Source: Rapana venosa
Taxonomy: Eukaryota > Mollusca > Gastropoda > Neogastropoda > Muricidae
Direction: 5' to 3'
NCBI GenBank assembly: GCA_028751875.1
Contig: CM054158.1
Span: 16,964,960-17,028,959 of the forward strand
DNA length: 64,000 nt
Shown: piece by piece, positions 62,655 through 64,000 of the stretch
Layout of the letters: the number at the start of each line of letters is the position of its first letter
Position numbering within the stretch: the first letter of the stretch is position 1
Position numbers and translations under genes: made by a program
The notes under the pieces: model-generated
Seen by the model: the letters and a program-made list of their open reading frames with translations, nothing else
Told to the model about the DNA's origin: nothing
Database searches by the model: none

Positions 62655-62770
62655 ACATATATAATAATAATAATACATGGAATTTATACAGCGCTATGTC
62701 TTGTAAAAAAAAAACCCAAATCAAAGCGCTTTCATTCATCCTAGTCTTTCACATACAGCCAGGAACTGTT
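62655..62770 (-). mobile_element. CR1/L2-like LINE 3' end, severely truncated
   Basis: On the minus strand: CTGGCTGTATGTGAAAGACT, AGGATGAATGAAAGCGCTTT, then CAAGACATAGCGCTGTATAA, ATTCCATGTATT and (ATT)n. Nearly the same as 3500-3620, where it continues into the RT fragment. Confidence 0.85.
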
Positions 62771-64000
62771 AGGTGTATTCTTCATTCACCAAATTTGTTT
62801 TTCCACAAATAAAGTTGGGAGCTTATTACTAGTAATACTCTCTTACGGGTCCATAGATATTTCTTTCCCTAAAATAAAGGAGTGAATTGCAATATGAATC
62901 AATGGGTCTTTGTCTACTAGCCGAACTGGATGATGCTGTTACATAGCATAAATATTTCACAGCTGTCATCTTTGAGACCGTGAGTTCAGAGAGTGTGTGT
63001 ACGTGCAGGTGTGTGTGTGTGTACACAAGTGTGTTTGCGTGTGTGTGTGTGGTTTGGGAGTAGGATATTATATAGTCTCCACAATACTTTTATACCTTTT
63101 TGATTATTATTATTATTATTGCTATCACGTTGTGCCACCAAAATACACTTAGCTGGCCAATCTCAAAATAGCACTGGAATTAATTATAGGTTCATCTGCT
63201 CTACTTGGCCACGAAACAGTCATCTTGATTCTCAGTACGTCTGTATCATAGTGGGGGGGGGCAGTAGTGTATTATTATATTGGCAACCAACAGCTCGTGC
63301 TGGAGTATTGAACTGGTAATGTGGTAGGGTAGAGAAGTAGGCTATTCAAACCAGACCATTGTGTGAAACTGGACACTTGCCAGGTCAGCCTGCGTACAAG
63401 ACCTATTTTTTGTGTGTGTGTTTTGTTTTCAGAAAAGAGGGGGGGGGGGGGGGTATAAAAAAATTCTGGTGGTACAAGTTTTGTGAAAAAGTTTTTGGGT
63501 TCAGGAGTTCATCGAAGTGTGTGGCCTGTTTAAAAATTGCTCGCCTTTCAAATGGGGAAATTGGCTTGAAGACAGATCGAAAGTATGCTACAGTGTGTGT
63601 ACATGTATACACCCCTGTATACATGTAATGTATAGTGTAGTATGTCTTCGATCTGTTCAGGGAAGGGGATTGGGTTGGTGGTCTTTGTTGTTACTGTGTT
63701 TGTGTGTGTGTGTGGGGGGGGGGGGGGGGGGGGGGCTCCTCTTCTACTCATGTGTAGGTGTTATATATTTAAGATAAAGAAAATGTACGGTATGCTTTTG
63801 CTGTGTGTGTGTGTATAGATATGTGCACAGCATGGGTAAAGATACATCTGCTTCCTTGCATGCACACACGTACTGATGAAGCAGGTGTGCACACACATGC
63901 ACTCACACTCAATCACACACACACACTCACCCACTCACTCACTCTACGTCACACACATGCACAGGCAAACTGAACAGATCAAGTGCATTGTATGCCTTTG
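62771..64000. other. Right end of the window, intronic
   Basis: GT tracts at 62990-63050, (ATT)n at 63102-63120, G tracts near 63439-63453 and 63713-63735, CA-rich sequence at 63890-63960. No exon is recognised. Confidence 0.6.

Overview
This is animal nuclear DNA, most likely from a gastropod mollusc. The genes have spliced exons with GT...AG borders. The rest is AT-rich non-coding DNA dense in (CA)n, (CT)n, (TA)n and poly-G tracts and in SINE and LINE debris. The Shaker-type channel reads like gastropod Kv1 proteins. No prokaryotic genes, rRNA, functional tRNA or CRISPR array are visible. Many apparent long open frames are only translated microsatellites (Thr-His, Ser-Leu, Cys-Val or Glu-Arg runs).

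Three real genes can be supported. (1) At the left end, on the minus strand, lies a TRIM-type RING/B-box/coiled-coil gene in three exons: 5316-5167, 2006-1923, and 1326 running off the window at 1. Its last exon carries an apparent one-base frameshift near 957 and a heptad coiled coil built from an 84-base tandem repeat. (2) In the centre, on the minus strand, is a Shaker/Kv1 potassium channel. An intronless 514-residue frame occupies 35861-34317. Two further coding exons at 45263-45180 and 42357-41960 join in perfect phase to an acceptor inside that frame at 35754, giving an inferred 639-residue isoform with a long basic N-terminus. (3) On the plus strand are the first three coding exons of the U1 snRNP 70K protein: 36914-37057, 47865-47927 and 50178-50232. 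Its RRM exons lie beyond the window.

Genes 2 and 3 are interlocked. The short Shaker start and the U1-70K start are head to head, about 1 kb apart. The two upstream Shaker exons lie antisense inside U1-70K intron 1, so the long Shaker transcript would run antisense through the U1-70K first exon and promoter.

Layout: 1-5316 TRIM gene, with LINE fragments and microsatellites in intron 1; 5317-34316 mostly gene-free, with SINEs, three LINE 3' fragments and two possible but unassigned exons; 34317-50232 Shaker and U1-70K; 50233-64000 U1-70K intron 3, dominated by very long CT/CA tracts and SINE fragments. Three SINE types recur: S1, with a tRNA-like head and a 3' end matching the CR1/L2-like LINE; S2, a second tRNA-headed type; and a chimera of a tRNA-like head with a 5S-rRNA-like block.
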